From Marinomonas spartinae (GTDB lineage Bacteria; Pseudomonadota; Gammaproteobacteria; Pseudomonadales; Marinomonadaceae): a stretch of 64,000 bases of DNA. Below, one piece after another: positions 27,341-36,100 of the stretch; positions within the stretch are counted from its first letter, which is position 1, and each line of letters starts with the position of its first letter. Location: assembly GCF_900089775.1 (NCBI RefSeq), contig NZ_FLOB01000003.1, positions 186,001 through 250,000 on the forward strand. The letters run 5' to 3'. Below the pieces are notes generated by a model. That model was not told the origin of the DNA. It saw only the letters and a list, made by a program, of their open reading frames with translations, and did no database searches. The position numbers and the translations under genes are program-made.

Positions 27341-28552
27341 TTACTTGGCGTATTGCGTATTTAACAACAAAACATCACGTTGAGGAGCAAATGTTTCATA
27401 AAGAGGCAGAACTGCCGCCCCTAAGGTAACCCCTGTGGCCGTATGCTGAGCAACACTAATTGTTGGCACGGGCAAAACGCTTTGTTGATTGAGTAACCGA
27501 GTCATATGACAAATCAACTGATCAACGACAACAATGGGTAAACGACCTCCAATCATAATCATCTGTGGATCATGCAATGCAATCACCGCGCTGAGGGCCG
27601 GTTGTATTTCTTCAGCGACCTCACAACTCCATCTATCAATTAAACCCACAACAACCGGTGCTTGCCAAGCCTCATGCGACTGTGGATATTCATGAAGGTG
27701 ATGGGCAAAAAACCGCTTTAATGAGGAAAGAGATAACGCTTCAAGAATCCAACGACCATGCTTACCCGATAAAGTAGGAATTAACCCAAAACTACCGGCT
27801 TTACCATGAGCCCCAAGATAACACTCACCGTCCGCAACGATACTCCCTCCGCAGGCAATACTGACAAACAAATAGAAAAAGTGCCTAACTTGATTCCCTT
27901 GAGTGAATAATAATTCACTGGTTGCTGCCGCAACAGCGTCGTTTTCTTTATAACACATTAAGCCCGTTTCGCTGGCTAACCAAGTCTCAAACGCATCGGA
28001 TTGCCAATAGGTTAATTCTGCCTGTAAGCGAGCTAAATCCACTCGCAACTCGCTATCGGTCACTAACGAGTCTAGCCAAGCATCCATATAATCCGGCTTC
28101 GCAAAACCAATCCCCTTCACTTTTACCCAATCGTCCTGCAGACGCGCTTTAACTTCACTGATCAACTCACTAGCAATATCTTTTGCAACTTGCTCCGTTG
28201 GAAACGGCACATCTCGCTCCAGTGATAAAACACAATGCCCACTAAAGTCCAGTAACACTGCACTAATATGATCACGGTCCACATTCATTCCCAGCCCATA
28301 GGCTCCTTGGGCATTAATGCTTAATTTAACCGATGGTTGGCCACGTTTGCCGCGTACTTTACCCGACACTTGCAGCAAACCATGCTCCAGCAAGGATGAG
28401 GTAATTACTGAAATAGTTTGCGTGCTAAGGCCTGTTTCTTCGGCAATCGTCACCCGAGAAATACCAGGACGCCGACGCACTAAGTGCAAAATAATTCGTT
28501 CGTTATAAATGCGACTTTGTTCAGACGTGCTGCCAAGGGATTTCATAAACAT
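27341..28552 (-). CDS. ROK-family transcriptional repressor
   Basis: 403 residues: an N-terminal winged helix (residues 15-75, GISRVTIAEETGLSTQTIS) and a ROK sugar-kinase-like domain (from about 85) with GFAKPDY, ACGGSIV and GAHGKAGSFG. The usual zinc-binding Cys cluster (CGCxGC) of Mlc/NagC is absent after that last segment, where TLSGKHGRW stands instead. The regulator probably responds to a sugar or sugar phosphate. It is divergent from the mannose isomerase-like gene and is likely to control it. Confidence 0.85.
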   Translation of the reverse strand: MFMKSLGSTSEQSRIYNERIILHLVRRRPGISRVTIAEETGLSTQTISVITSSLLEHGLLQVSGKVRGKRGQPSVKLSINAQGAYGLGMNVDRDHISAVLLDFSGHCVLSLERDVPFPTEQVAKDIASELISEVKARLQDDWVKVKGIGFAKPDYMDAWLDSLVTDSELRVDLARLQAELTYWQSDAFETWLASETGLMCYKENDAVAAATSELLFTQGNQVRHFFYLFVSIACGGSIVADGECYLGAHGKAGSFGLIPTLSGKHGRWILEALSLSSLKRFFAHHLHEYPQSHEAWQAPVVVGLIDRWSCEVAEEIQPALSAVIALHDPQMIMIGGRLPIVVVDQLICHMTRLLNQQSVLPVPTISVAQHTATGVTLGAAVLPLYETFAPQRDVLLLNTQYAK

Positions 28553-28738
28553 GACTCTTAAGTAAATAATAAAACGCTCTATAGTTGAACATTAGCCCAT
28601 TATAATGAGATGACGAAAGAAGATAGATTTAAGGGACAAAAAAGCGCTAGTATTCAGTTATCTCTGACCATTACTATGTCTAAAAAAGAGTGTAAAAACA
28701 ATCATAAAACCCATTAATGGCAATAAAAGGAAAACCAT

Positions 28739-29944
28739 ATGAGCACACCTCCCAACTTTCGTTCTGTGGGTTTTCTGCAGCAGCATATAGATTCCACGAT
28801 GCATTTTTATCATCCTGCCTGTATCGATCCTAATGGTGGCTTTTTCCAGTTTTTTAAAGATAATGGCGACATTTATGATAAAGACACACGTCATTTAGTC
28901 AGCAGTACTCGATTTGTTTTTAACTACGCCAAAGCTTATCAGAGCCAACCGAAAGTTGAATACCTAGCCGCTGTTCGACATGGGATACATTATTTAAGAG
29001 AGAGACATAAACGCGACAATGGCGGGTATGTCTGGCTGCTTAATAAAGACACCAATCTTGATGAAACCAACCATTGTTACGGCCTTGCTTTCGTCCTACT
29101 GGCTTACTCATGCGCTTATCAAGCTGGGCTAACCGAAGCCTATCCATGGATTCAAGAAACCGTCGATTTATTGGAAACGCACTTTTGGGATGAACAATAT
29201 GGCCTGTATAAGGATGAAATTTCCGCAGACTGGCAGCAAGTTTCGCCTTATCGAGGGCAGAACGCCAATATGCATACTTGTGAAGCAATGCTAGCCGCTT
29301 ATGATGCCACGGGAGAAACCGCTTATCTGGATAGAGCCGTTCTCCTTGCAAAAAACATTTGCCAACGACAAGCCAGTCTTGCTGGAGGAGAGATCTGGGA
29401 GCACTATACCCAAGATTGGCAGATTGACTGGGAATACAACAAAAACGACCCGAAACACTTGTTTCGCCCTTGGGGATTCCAACCTGGCCACCAAACCGAG
29501 TGGGCCAAACTGTTATTATTGATTCACCAACGAGTCAACCCAGAAAAACAGACTCAGAGTGGGTTCGTTGATAAAGCAATCTATCTCTTCGATCAAGCCT
29601 GGGAAAAAGCATGGGATGAGAAAAATAAAGGTCTTTGCTATGGCTACGATCCCGAAGGGAATATTTGTGATGGTGATAAATACTTCTGGGTTCAAGCGGA
29701 ATCCTTTGCCGCCGCCGCCATGCTCGCTCAAGTGACGGGCAAAGACATCTACTGGCAGCGTTATCAGGCGATTTGGCAATACGCTTGGCAACATATGATT
29801 GATCATAAGTACGGCGCTTGGTTTCGTATTCTACAGCAAGACAACCAAGCCTATGATGATTGCAAAAGCCCTGCCGGAAAAACGGACTACCATACGATGG
29901 GTGCCTGTTATGAAGTCATCACTCAACTGACTCGAAAAAAGTAA
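28739..29944 (+). CDS. AGE-family epimerase/isomerase, probably D-mannose isomerase
   Basis: Cytosolic alpha/alpha-barrel enzyme of 401 residues in the N-acylglucosamine 2-epimerase superfamily. Characteristic pieces are STRFVFNYAKAY near residue 56, the NANMHTCEAMLAAYDAT helix with a catalytic His near 178, FRPWGFQPGHQTEWAKLL with the second His near 248, and a third His in the C-terminal DYHTMGACYE. The pattern fits D-mannose/D-fructose isomerases such as the one described from Marinomonas mediterranea. AAGGA precedes the ATG. Cellobiose 2-epimerase or YihS-type activity are alternatives. Divergent from the ROK repressor. Confidence 0.8.
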   Translation: MSTPPNFRSVGFLQQHIDSTMHFYHPACIDPNGGFFQFFKDNGDIYDKDTRHLVSSTRFVFNYAKAYQSQPKVEYLAAVRHGIHYLRERHKRDNGGYVWLLNKDTNLDETNHCYGLAFVLLAYSCAYQAGLTEAYPWIQETVDLLETHFWDEQYGLYKDEISADWQQVSPYRGQNANMHTCEAMLAAYDATGETAYLDRAVLLAKNICQRQASLAGGEIWEHYTQDWQIDWEYNKNDPKHLFRPWGFQPGHQTEWAKLLLLIHQRVNPEKQTQSGFVDKAIYLFDQAWEKAWDEKNKGLCYGYDPEGNICDGDKYFWVQAESFAAAAMLAQVTGKDIYWQRYQAIWQYAWQHMIDHKYGAWFRILQQDNQAYDDCKSPAGKTDYHTMGACYEVITQLTRKK

Positions 29945-30030
29945 TTTGATACCATAATTCAGGGCTTATCGTTCTATTTGACACGTAAATACAGTATCAT
30001 GAAGCGAGTGCAAATTGACATGAGCCCCTT

Positions 30031-30984
30031 ATGCAGCTAGATAAAATCGATCTAAACCTACTTCGTTATTTAGACTCCCTGTTACGCGAACAAAATGTGA
30101 CTCACGCTGCTAACCAGCTGGGTATTACTCAACCAGCTATGAGTAACGGCTTAAGACGTCTTAGAGATCTTTTCCATGATCCATTATTGGTTCGCACCAG
30201 TGATGGCATGATGCCAACAGCACTGTCTATTCAATTACAGCCCCGCGTGCAACGTATCCTGCAATCTGTAGATGAAGTGCTGCATCTTGGGCAAAACTTC
30301 GAGGCAGAATCCAGCTCACGCGTCTTTCGCATTATGGCAAGTGACTATGCGGAAGCCACCTTAATTCCCCCGTTAATGAAAAAGCTGCAAAGCGAAGCAC
30401 CAAGTGTCATTTTAGACGTCATGAATCCGAGTGATGTTAGCTTTCATGATGTGGAAAAAGGCAAAGTTGACCTAGTGATTAACCGCTTCGATACATTACC
30501 ACAGTCTTTTCATCAGAAATCCGTTTGGGTGGATCGCTTTTCCTGTTTATTGCCAGCTGATTCAGATATAGCAAAAAACTTTACGCTGGATGCCTATTTA
30601 GCAGCTTCTCACGTGTGGGTCAGCAAGACAGGGTTTGGTGTAGGGGTTGGCATTCAACCTGAAGAAGTACAAAAACTTGGCTGGGTAGATGGCAGCTTAG
30701 CCGACCTTGGTTTTAAGCGAAATATTCGCCTTTTCACACGTAACTATAACGTGGCTATGCGCTCTACGGAACAATTGGGCTTAATTGCTACATTACCCTC
30801 ATTGGCAACCAAGCTGATGGAAGGCAACAAAAATGTTGTGGTCTTGCCGCCGCCCTTCGAGATTCCTCCCGTTGAATTAAAGATGCTTTGGAGCCCATTA
30901 CTGCAGCACGATCCAGGCCACATCTGGTTGCGTTCGACCATCGCAGGGTGCGCAAGAGCCATTGCCGAAAACAATCATCTATAA
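30031..30984 (+). CDS. LysR-family transcriptional regulator
   Basis: 317 residues: an N-terminal winged helix with NVTHAANQLGITQPAMSNGLRRLRDLF, followed by a periplasmic-binding-like effector domain. The start MQLDKIDLNLLRYLDSLL and the DPLLVRTSDGMMPT wing place it in the NodD/LeuO/NahR-like group. The effector is unknown. No divergent target gene is adjacent; the mannose isomerase gene lies upstream on the same strand, 86 bp away. Confidence 0.88.
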   Translation: MQLDKIDLNLLRYLDSLLREQNVTHAANQLGITQPAMSNGLRRLRDLFHDPLLVRTSDGMMPTALSIQLQPRVQRILQSVDEVLHLGQNFEAESSSRVFRIMASDYAEATLIPPLMKKLQSEAPSVILDVMNPSDVSFHDVEKGKVDLVINRFDTLPQSFHQKSVWVDRFSCLLPADSDIAKNFTLDAYLAASHVWVSKTGFGVGVGIQPEEVQKLGWVDGSLADLGFKRNIRLFTRNYNVAMRSTEQLGLIATLPSLATKLMEGNKNVVVLPPPFEIPPVELKMLWSPLLQHDPGHIWLRSTIAGCARAIAENNHL

Positions 30985-30988
30985 GTAT

Positions 30989-31088
30989 TATAAGGCAATC
31001 TTGCTTATTGACCGTTCAACATAAACCTGCGACACATTTTTATGTTGAACGGCATGTAAAAATTGCAGTCCTTCAAGATTGCCTTATA
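30989..31088. repeat. Nested double inverted repeat (100 nt)
   Basis: An outer 15-bp perfect inverted repeat, TATAAGGCAATCTTG at 30989-31003 and its complement at 31074-31088, encloses an inner 14-bp perfect repeat, CCGTTCAACATAAA at 31012-31025 and its complement at 31039-31052. It fills the space between the convergent LysR and carbonic anhydrase genes. It could be a two-step bidirectional terminator, a MITE-like repeat or a folded RNA; no T run follows either stem. Confidence 0.7.
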
Positions 31089-31105
31089 GAAGGCATCCCC
31101 TACTA

Positions 31106-31741
31106 TCAGTACCCTTTATTTAATTGATCTTGTGCTTCTTGAGCGTTCGTCACAGACACTTGTAGATCCTTAATGCGACCATTATTAATGCTGTAACACC
31201 ATCCATGTACATGCAACTCCTGACCAATACGCCACGCATTCTGCACAATACTACTCTGACTCACATTGGCAACCTGCTCTATAACGTTCAATTCACACAT
31301 GCGATCAAAGCGCTCACAATCATCAGCAATGGCATCTACTTCAGCCTTGTGCAAACGATAGACATCTTTAATATGACGCAACCAGTTATCGATCAGGCCA
31401 TGCTCTCGGGAATCCATTGCGGCTTTAATACCACCACAACCATAATGACCAACCACCATAATGTGTTTCACCTTTAGCACGTCCACCGCAAATTGAATCA
31501 CGGATAAGCAATTCAAATCGGTATGAACCACCACATTGGCAATATTACGGTGCACAAACACTTCACCAGGCAGCAAGTCAACAATCTGATTGGCTGGCAC
31601 GCGACTATCTGCGCAACCAATCCACAGGTATTCAGGACGCTGCTGCTGGGATAATGTGGAAAAAAATTCAGGATCTTCCGCTGTGACCTTTTCAGACCAA
31701 GCTTTATTCCTCTCAAAAAGCGTATCCAAACTATTAGGCAT
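31106..31741 (-). CDS. can: Beta-class carbonic anhydrase
   Basis: 211 residues. Zinc ligands Cys43, His99 and Cys102 and the Asp45-Arg47 pair are present in WIGCADSRVP and VVGHYGCGG, as in E. coli Can. It interconverts CO2 and bicarbonate in the cytosol and supplies bicarbonate for carboxylation reactions. The start overlaps the 3' end of rlmA by 8 bp, so the two are translated from one message. Confidence 0.93.
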   Translation of the reverse strand: MPNSLDTLFERNKAWSEKVTAEDPEFFSTLSQQQRPEYLWIGCADSRVPANQIVDLLPGEVFVHRNIANVVVHTDLNCLSVIQFAVDVLKVKHIMVVGHYGCGGIKAAMDSREHGLIDNWLRHIKDVYRLHKAEVDAIADDCERFDRMCELNVIEQVANVSQSSIVQNAWRIGQELHVHGWCYSINNGRIKDLQVSVTNAQEAQDQLNKGY

Positions 31742-32591
31742 GTTTTATAACTTCATCCTTTTGATACCAACGAAAATAAATATTAGCAGTCAACGCCAGA
31801 TTGCTAAGTTGTTTGACGGCTTCCTTGCCGCCATAAGAGGCTTTATGTATATGTGGCGTCATACAAAGTAATTGCTGAATTTCCTCCTGAGATGCCAAAG
31901 AAAACGGATAGCTCAAACTGCTTTCTTGAATAAGCCGGAAACCATCAATCCCTTCTGTATAGGGCGCTTTGTACTCATGAATTGATGGATACAAAATCTG
32001 ACGTAGTTCGATTAAGTGGTCGGGACCCGCATCAACTAATAATAATACACCATCATCCGACAAAACACGCTGAAACTCGGAAAAAGCAGGGAAACCAAAC
32101 AAGCATAAAATAGCATCAAAACGCCCAGCAGGAGTGGGTAAACTAGCATTGCTACCCACTATCCAAGACATCAACTTATCCCGTTTACTCGCGGCGGCAA
32201 CCGCCCACTTAGAAATGTCTAGCCCAACGCATTCTGTCATCACTGACAAGTCAGCCAAACGTTGCGCTAAATGCTGCAGGTAATAGCCTTCACCACACCC
32301 AGCGTCCAATATGCGAACAGGAAGCTTCGTGTTTAAAGCCGCAGGCCAAGTACGAGTAATTTCTTCAACGATAGGAAAATAATGACCCAGCTCTAAAAAG
32401 GCTTGGCGCGCTTGCACCATCTCTTTACTGTCACCAGGCTGTTTAGAGCGCTTATTTTGGACTGGAAGCAAATTAACATAACCAGATTTAGCCAGGTCAA
32501 AAGTATGACCATTTGAACAGCGTAAGCTTCTCTCTTGTTGACTTAGGGGTAATTGATCGATAGGACACGAAAGGCTTTCCAACGTTGACAC
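31734..32591 (-). CDS. rlmA: 23S rRNA (guanine-N1) methyltransferase
   Basis: 285 residues matching RlmA: an N-terminal zinc-binding segment, GYVNLLPVQNKRSKQPGDS near residue 37, and a Rossmann methyltransferase with the SAM motif RILDAGCGEGYYL near residue 93. It methylates N1 of G745-type positions in 23S rRNA. One zinc ligand differs: the usual CPxC reads CPID, with Asp12 for the second Cys, while Cys25 and His29 are kept. The start is a GTG with GGAAG upstream. Operon with can. Confidence 0.88.
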   Translation of the reverse strand: MSTLESLSCPIDQLPLSQQERSLRCSNGHTFDLAKSGYVNLLPVQNKRSKQPGDSKEMVQARQAFLELGHYFPIVEEITRTWPAALNTKLPVRILDAGCGEGYYLQHLAQRLADLSVMTECVGLDISKWAVAAASKRDKLMSWIVGSNASLPTPAGRFDAILCLFGFPAFSEFQRVLSDDGVLLLVDAGPDHLIELRQILYPSIHEYKAPYTEGIDGFRLIQESSLSYPFSLASQEEIQQLLCMTPHIHKASYGGKEAVKQLSNLALTANIYFRWYQKDEVIKHA

Positions 32592-32711
32592 AGTGCTTCC
32601 AAAATTTATAAATTTCGCCTAGTTTATGGGCATCATTGCCGATAAACAAGTCAAGAAAGTGACTTGCTCCACTAAAATAGAACATCCGCCATCATGCCCT
32701 TCCAATATTGG

Positions 32712-34718
32712 TTAAATAGTAGATGTCACAGAGCTCAAAACGTCACTAACATTGACCATTTTTTGAGTCTTCATATAATGAACGAAGTCTTTATTACTCA
32801 TAGGCTTAGCAAAAAGATATCCCTGAACTTCTTGACACTGAAAACCATTAAGAACATCTATTTGGGAACGGTTTTCCACCCCTTCGGCAATCACTTTGAG
32901 ATTTAAACTCTTTGCCATGGCAATGGTGGCTTTAACAATCGCATCATCTCCACCACTAATACCAAGATCATTCACAAAAGAGCGGTCTATTTTTAGAGTT
33001 TGAATGGGGAATTTTTTCAGGTAGGCCAAAGACGAGTAACCTGTCCCAAAGTCATCAATCGACAAGGTCACACCCAATTTACGAAATGCATGCAGCTTCT
33101 CTATGGTTTGTTGAGCATCCGCCATTAACATACTTTCCGTTAGCTCAAGTTCTAAGTACTGAGAGTCGACCCCTGTCTCTTCAAGTACTTGTGCAACCAT
33201 TTCGACTAAATCTGTCTGCATAAACTGACGACCAGATAAGTTTACCGACACACTAATGGGGGGAATGCCTTGATCCTGCCAAGTTTTAATTTGTTTACAT
33301 GCCGTGCGTATAACCCACTCACCAAGAGGTAAGATCATCCCACTTTCTTCCGCCATAGGAATAAATTGATCGGGACTAATAAGCCCCAGCTCAGGATGAA
33401 ACCAGCGAATCAAAGCTTCAGCACCCACCGTTACTTCGTCTGACAAGCGCACTTTAGGTTGATAAAACAGTTCGAACTCTTCTTCTTCAATGGCCTTACG
33501 TAAACCGCCACCTAACGTTAAATGCGCTCGAATGGTATCGATCATATCCACATCAAAGACAAAGGAGGTATTATGACCAATCGATTTTGCACGATACATC
33601 GCTGCGTCGGCATTTTTTAGTAGATGGTCGACATTATCACCATGCTCAGGGTAACAAGCGATACCGATACTGGCCGTTACCATCATTTCCATATTGGCAA
33701 TAAAATATGTATTCAGCGCATTTCTAGTAATGAGGTTCGCAACTTCTTGTAAACTCTCCACACCCAATATATTGGTCAACAAAATAACAAACTCGTCACC
33801 ACCTAAACGATATAACTCCGCATTGTTCGGAATCACACTTTGAATTCTCAAAGCAACTTGCTGAATCAACTCATCACCAACGCGGTGATCAAAAGTATCA
33901 TTAACAATTTTAAAATTATCTAAATCCAGATAGAGAATACCCCAATGTTCAAAACGTTTATTACCGCTTTCTAGGATATTCTCTAATGTTTGATATAAAT
34001 GGTAGCGATTCGGCAAGCCTGTCAAAACATCAAAATGATGTAAGCGAAAAATTTCGTTCTCTCGACCTCTCTCTTGCTGAATATCATTCGCCATTAAGAG
34101 CACTTTACCCTCTGGATGAAATACCACCTCCAGCTGATGCCAGTGCACGCTATTAAGGGTGGAGAGTCGAATTTCTTGGGTAAAAGGCTGGCCAAGAGAC
34201 AGCTTACTCATAAATGCACAGGTGTTGCTGTTCGTGACAAACAAATCACTCATCGACGAGACAGTACCAAAACGAGAGGCAAACACATCACTCACTTCAA
34301 GAAAGCCGCCATCATAATCGAGCATAGCCACAGATAAACTACCAAGCTGTTTAATCAGCCCAATTTCGGCATCCAAAGGAGAACTATTTGAAAAGAGTGC
34401 TTGAACAGACAAACCACGGCGCTCACCACCCAATGAAATAATGGTGCTAACGCATTCTATAATATCGTCCTTACCTAGGGGCGTTGGCCAGTCAAAGGTG
34501 ACTTGCTCACCAATATCGTAAGCTACGGTCATCAATCTTAGCGTGGCTAGAAAGTCATCATCAAAGAAGAACTCCCTATCAAAATTGGCAGCCGAACTAT
34601 TCTGCCGCAACAAAGTTTTAGCATGACAGTTACTCCAAGCAATGCTAGCTCGATCAGTATCAACAACCCACAACGCAATGCACAGAGCATTACTCATTTT
34701 ATTCGCAGTCTGACTCAT
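32712..34718 (-). CDS. GGDEF-EAL cyclic-di-GMP protein
   Basis: 668 residues without predicted membrane helices. An N-terminal half of about 225 residues contains a PAS-like sensory domain, followed by a GGDEF domain (intact GGDEF at 306-310, HHFDVLTGLPNR before it) and an EAL domain (AEALIRW, SIDDFGTGYSSL, KIDRSFV). Both catalytic motifs look intact, so it may act as synthase, phosphodiesterase or both. No RxxD inhibitory site is visible before GGDEF. Located 60 bp downstream of the DUF1853 gene on the same strand and possibly co-transcribed. Confidence 0.92.
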   Translation of the reverse strand: MSQTANKMSNALCIALWVVDTDRASIAWSNCHAKTLLRQNSSAANFDREFFFDDDFLATLRLMTVAYDIGEQVTFDWPTPLGKDDIIECVSTIISLGGERRGLSVQALFSNSSPLDAEIGLIKQLGSLSVAMLDYDGGFLEVSDVFASRFGTVSSMSDLFVTNSNTCAFMSKLSLGQPFTQEIRLSTLNSVHWHQLEVVFHPEGKVLLMANDIQQERGRENEIFRLHHFDVLTGLPNRYHLYQTLENILESGNKRFEHWGILYLDLDNFKIVNDTFDHRVGDELIQQVALRIQSVIPNNAELYRLGGDEFVILLTNILGVESLQEVANLITRNALNTYFIANMEMMVTASIGIACYPEHGDNVDHLLKNADAAMYRAKSIGHNTSFVFDVDMIDTIRAHLTLGGGLRKAIEEEEFELFYQPKVRLSDEVTVGAEALIRWFHPELGLISPDQFIPMAEESGMILPLGEWVIRTACKQIKTWQDQGIPPISVSVNLSGRQFMQTDLVEMVAQVLEETGVDSQYLELELTESMLMADAQQTIEKLHAFRKLGVTLSIDDFGTGYSSLAYLKKFPIQTLKIDRSFVNDLGISGGDDAIVKATIAMAKSLNLKVIAEGVENRSQIDVLNGFQCQEVQGYLFAKPMSNKDFVHYMKTQKMVNVSDVLSSVTSTI

Positions 34719-34778
34719 GAAAAATTCATTCTACATAAGGAAAAGCTGAATATTAAAAGCGCCTTCACTTTTAAAGCG

Positions 34779-35672
34779 TTACCAATTGTCTGGCACGATA
34801 AAAACAAAGTGACAGGACATACGACCTTCCAACTCCCTCAACAACATAATATGTTTTGGGCGAACATCCTCTTGGAATGATTTTCTCCATTCATTCTTAC
34901 ATTGTGCTTCAAAGAAGCATAAATCGCGAGAACTATTTGAAAACGTCAGCCAATGAGGCTTGCTCAAAGGCATATAGTATGAAAAGAAAGGCAGCAAAAG
35001 ATCGACTTGGGATACTCTGATCCACCCGCCAAAATGAGAATTATCACAAAACGAAATCACTTTTTCAGGACTAGATAAAGCCAAATACAAACGACCAAAA
35101 ATGAGTAGTTTTGCCTGAAAGTTAGAGTCTTTAGTAACAGACTGTAACAACTGCTTTCCATCTGTCGTTTTCAATATTTGTAGCTGATGACCACGAGCCC
35201 GATCTACTTTCTTTTTCAAACTGTCATTTTTATTGGGACCAATCCAATGATGCGGGTATAAATCGGTACGCTCCAAATAAAATTTGATAGCCACTTCAAA
35301 CTGAATACACTCTCCTGTTAGGGCTTCCACCAGCATATCTATTTCACCTAACGTTTTTTTGTCCTTATCCATAATCTGAATATGCTCAAAAAGGACGTTA
35401 AAACTGGATAAATGCTGAATAGCAAATGAAAACAAGGTTTCGAAATAGCTGCCTAAGAAATGGGACTTACAGGCACGAACCGCATTTCCCAATGGCTCAG
35501 GATTCAAAGCCAATGCTGCTAACCTCTCATTCTTATTTGACACCCAAAACTTAGACACATCCATATCGCTTTCAATGAGGTTAGTAGTGGGGGAGCAACT
35601 GAACTCCCCTTGTTCACTACCGACCACCCAAGCCAAATCAGCGAGATATTGGTTGATCTCGGCTGTCATCAT
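34779..35672 (-). CDS. DUF1853 family protein
   Basis: 297 residues matching DUF1853. The conserved core LGSYFETLFSFAI near residue 73, then TLGEIDMLV near 106 and QFEVAIKFYLERTDLYPHHWIGPN shortly after, is diagnostic. The Asp of GEID, Glu of FEVAIK and Lys, arranged on successive strands, recall a PD-(D/E)xK nuclease fold; this is an inference and activity is unproven. Its ATG overlaps the stop of yqcC (ATGA), so the two are coupled. Confidence 0.85.
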   Translation of the reverse strand: MMTAEINQYLADLAWVVGSEQGEFSCSPTTNLIESDMDVSKFWVSNKNERLAALALNPEPLGNAVRACKSHFLGSYFETLFSFAIQHLSSFNVLFEHIQIMDKDKKTLGEIDMLVEALTGECIQFEVAIKFYLERTDLYPHHWIGPNKNDSLKKKVDRARGHQLQILKTTDGKQLLQSVTKDSNFQAKLLIFGRLYLALSSPEKVISFCDNSHFGGWIRVSQVDLLLPFFSYYMPLSKPHWLTFSNSSRDLCFFEAQCKNEWRKSFQEDVRPKHIMLLRELEGRMSCHFVFIVPDNW

Positions 35673-36031
35673 GACACTGAATTATCCGACAAGGTTTGAC
35701 TACTCAAATGTTGATCAATTTTATCAAGACGCTTCACAAGATTCTTAAGCACCGTTGGATCCATCTCCTTAAACGCTTCGACAGCCATGGGAGAAACATG
35801 ACATTGCTTTGGCAATGGTGCGCCATGTTCAATCAAGACTTTAAACTTTTCTACCATAATGTAACGCAACCATTGAGCGAAGCTCATTGTATCAACACAA
35901 AAAGGAACATTGCTTTGCATGGCCTGTTCACTCGGTGGCTCACATTCCCAAAGGCCGCCCTCACGCATCACCATTTCTACATTGATTAAGAGCTCGGCTA
36001 GTCGGGAATGCATTGGATAAGCTGTATTCAA
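35669..36031 (-). CDS. yqcC: YqcC family protein (DUF446)
   Basis: Small cytosolic alpha-helical protein of 120 residues. PFCVDTMSFAQWLRYIMVEK and the C-terminal LDKIDQHL match YqcC. I chose a TTG start at 36031 because AGGAGA precedes it by about 8 nt. The longer frame from 36256 would run into the divergent gene, and the internal ATG at 36013 has no ribosome site. The function is unknown. It pairs with DUF1853 by a 4-bp overlap. Confidence 0.8.
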   Translation of the reverse strand: MNTAYPMHSRLAELLINVEMVMREGGLWECEPPSEQAMQSNVPFCVDTMSFAQWLRYIMVEKFKVLIEHGAPLPKQCHVSPMAVEAFKEMDPTVLKNLVKRLDKIDQHLSSQTLSDNSVS

Positions 36032-36100
36032 CCTGATTTCTCCTGTAAAAAACGGTAACATAAGGAAAATTTTAACCCTTTGATAGGCATCTAATTTATC

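Noticed and set aside
28600..28612. Palindrome CATTATAATG in the ROK/mannose isomerase gap as an operator or promoter
   Set aside because: Contains a -10-like TATAAT on both strands but no -35 at the proper distance, and no match to known ROK operators.
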